Below are positions 5,653-6,788 of a stretch of 6,788 bases of DNA, piece by piece (positions within the stretch are counted from its first letter, which is position 1; each line of letters begins with the position of its first letter). Made by a program: the position numbers and the translations under genes. The stretch covers positions 1 to 6,788 of the forward strand of contig SXPO01000194.1 in assembly GCA_005793285.1 (NCBI GenBank), given 5' to 3'. This stretch comes from Nitrospiraceae bacterium (GTDB lineage Bacteria; Nitrospirota; Nitrospiria; Nitrospirales; Nitrospiraceae). Below the pieces are notes generated by a model. It did not search any database. It had not been told where the DNA came from and was given only the letters and a program-made list of their open reading frames with translations.

Positions 5653-6788
5653 ATGCGTAGACTTCGGATTGCCATGGCACAGATTGATCTGACGGTCGGT
5701 GATATCTCCGGCAATATGCGGCTTGTCAAAGCGTGGATCAAAGAAGCGCGGAAGGCCGGCGCCGATCTGGTGGTGTTTCCGGAATTGACAGTGACCGGCT
5801 ATCCTCCTGAAGATTTGCTTTTGAAACCGCGGTTTGTGTCGGACAACCGGCGGGCGCTCGACGAGATTGCAAAAGAATGTACGGGGCTTGTGGCCGTAAT
5901 TGGGTATGTCGGCCAAAGCAGCGCAGACAGAGGGACGTCACAGGCGGCCTGGCCTACTGTAGGCGGGCATGAACTGTTTAATACGGCGGCGGTCGTCGCG
6001 GGTCGGCGGGTAATCGCCCGATACAACAAATGGGTCCTGCCGAACTACGGCGTCTTCGACGAAAGCCGGTATTTCCATCCTGGCCGCCACATGGTGCTGA
6101 TGACGCTACGTGGTGTGGCCGTTGCCGTCAGCATTTGCGAAGACATCTGGTCGCCGGATGGGCCCACTTCCATGCAGGCTGCGGCGGGGGCGGAAGTGAT
6201 CGTGAATATCAATGCGTCGCCGTTCCATATCGGGAAGAGCCGCACGCGCGAACAGATGCTGGCAACCAGGGCTCGGGAAAACGGAGTCATCCTGACATAC
6301 ACCAACATGGTGGGGGGACAGGATGAATTGGTCTTTGACGGTAACAGCATGATCGTAGACCACGCAGGCGAGGTGATCACTCGGGGGAAGGAATTTGCAG
6401 AGGATTTAATTCTCGCAGACCTTACAGTGGATGCCGTTGCGCGAACTCGGATGGCGCATGGGCGGAGCAAACGATTGACGGCTGCCATGGCAGCTGCCGT
6501 CGAGCGAGTGACGATCAAATCTCCCGCGCGTTCGGCGAAGCGCTCGCGCACGGTGCCGCCTCTGGAGGCGCTGCTTGGGGATTCCGATGCCGTCTATCGC
6601 GCACTGGTGCTGGGTGTGCAGGATTATGTGCGAAAGAACGGATTTCGAAAGGTTGCCATCGGACTGAGCGGAGGAATCGACAGTGCGCTGGCAGCAGTCG
6701 TTGCCGTTGATGCGCTGGGTCCTGATAATGTGTTGGGGATATTCATGCCCTCGCCGTATACGTCGGTTGAGAGCGCGGAGGATGTGGA
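5653..6788 (+). CDS. nadE: Glutamine-dependent NAD+ synthetase, N-terminal part (3' end outside window)
   Basis: 378 codons are open from the ATG at 5653 to the right edge without a stop; the full enzyme is usually 540-680 residues. It amidates deamido-NAD to NAD+ using ATP, with ammonia taken from glutamine. The N-terminal half is a nitrilase-type (CN hydrolase) glutaminase domain (about 3-265) with the full triad: Glu44 in VVFPELTVTGYPPEDLL (40-56), Lys126 in YNKWVLPNYGVFDE (124-137) and Cys162 in VSICEDIW (159-166). After a linker rich in Ala, Arg and Ser (about 275-310) the synthetase domain starts, with the ATP pyrophosphatase P-loop GLSGGIDSALA (337-347) and MPSPYTSVES (365-374). The AGG at 5642-5644, overlapping the aroB stop, is a plausible RBS; Met8 (5674) is an alternative but would cut into the first strand. 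Residues 86-107 are longer than usual in this loop. The close spacing suggests co-transcription with aroB. Confidence 0.95.
   Translation, partial: MRRLRIAMAQIDLTVGDISGNMRLVKAWIKEARKAGADLVVFPELTVTGYPPEDLLLKPRFVSDNRRALDEIAKECTGLVAVIGYVGQSSADRGTSQAAWPTVGGHELFNTAAVVAGRRVIARYNKWVLPNYGVFDESRYFHPGRHMVLMTLRGVAVAVSICEDIWSPDGPTSMQAAAGAEVIVNINASPFHIGKSRTREQMLATRARENGVILTYTNMVGGQDELVFDGNSMIVDHAGEVITRGKEFAEDLILADLTVDAVARTRMAHGRSKRLTAAMAAAVERVTIKSPARSAKRSRTVPPLEALLGDSDAVYRALVLGVQDYVRKNGFRKVAIGLSGGIDSALAAVVAVDALGPDNVLGIFMPSPYTSVESAEDV

Noticed and set aside
4717..5916. A 399-codon open frame on the minus strand opposite aroB and the start of nadE
   Set aside because: It lies antisense to two genes with complete family motifs. 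Its translation is rich in Arg, His and Pro with no recognisable domain, as expected for a mirror frame of GC-biased codons.
6030..6551. Open frames on both strands (6030-6326 plus, 6045-6551 minus) overlapping nadE
   Set aside because: The plus-strand NadE frame through this region is unbroken and holds the Lys126 and Cys162 catalytic motifs, so these are shadow frames.

Overview
The window carries two co-oriented (+ strand) blocks typical of a Gram-negative bacterium with an outer membrane. Positions 1-4197 hold the 3' end of pilM followed by complete pilN, pilO, pilP and pilQ, the alignment subcomplex and outer-membrane secretin of a type IVa pilus machine. Positions 4501-6788 hold complete aroB (3-dehydroquinate synthase) and the first 378 codons of a glutamine-dependent NAD+ synthetase (nadE), which runs off the right edge. 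Moderate GC, the protein sequences, and the pilMNOPQ-aroB-nadE order suggest a Nitrospira-like member of the Nitrospirota. That placement is recollection and inference, not something the sequence proves.

Layout: pilM/pilN, pilN/pilO and pilP/pilQ each share an ATGA stop/start overlap, and pilO/pilP are 18 bp apart, so the cluster looks like one translationally coupled operon. A 303-bp gap (4198-4500) separates the blocks. It contains a strong intrinsic-terminator-like hairpin 37 bp after pilQ, a second perfect 7-bp hairpin about 75 bp further on, and a candidate extended -10 promoter for the next block. aroB and nadE are 9 bp apart and are probably co-transcribed.

Function: PilM (cytoplasmic actin-like protein) binds the N-terminal INLL motif of PilN. 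PilN and PilO are bitopic inner-membrane proteins that pair through coiled coils and ferredoxin-like periplasmic domains. PilP links them to the periplasmic N-domains of the PilQ secretin, through which the pilus passes. AroB and NadE are housekeeping enzymes of the shikimate pathway and NAD synthesis; nothing seen links them functionally to the pilus.

I found no mobile element, CRISPR array, RNA gene, broken gene or novel system. The points worth a second look are modest: the choice of start for pilO and pilQ, a PilP without a proper lipobox, a PilQ with one recognisable AMIN domain and a long linker, two hairpins in the gap, and small lineage-specific additions in AroB and NadE.
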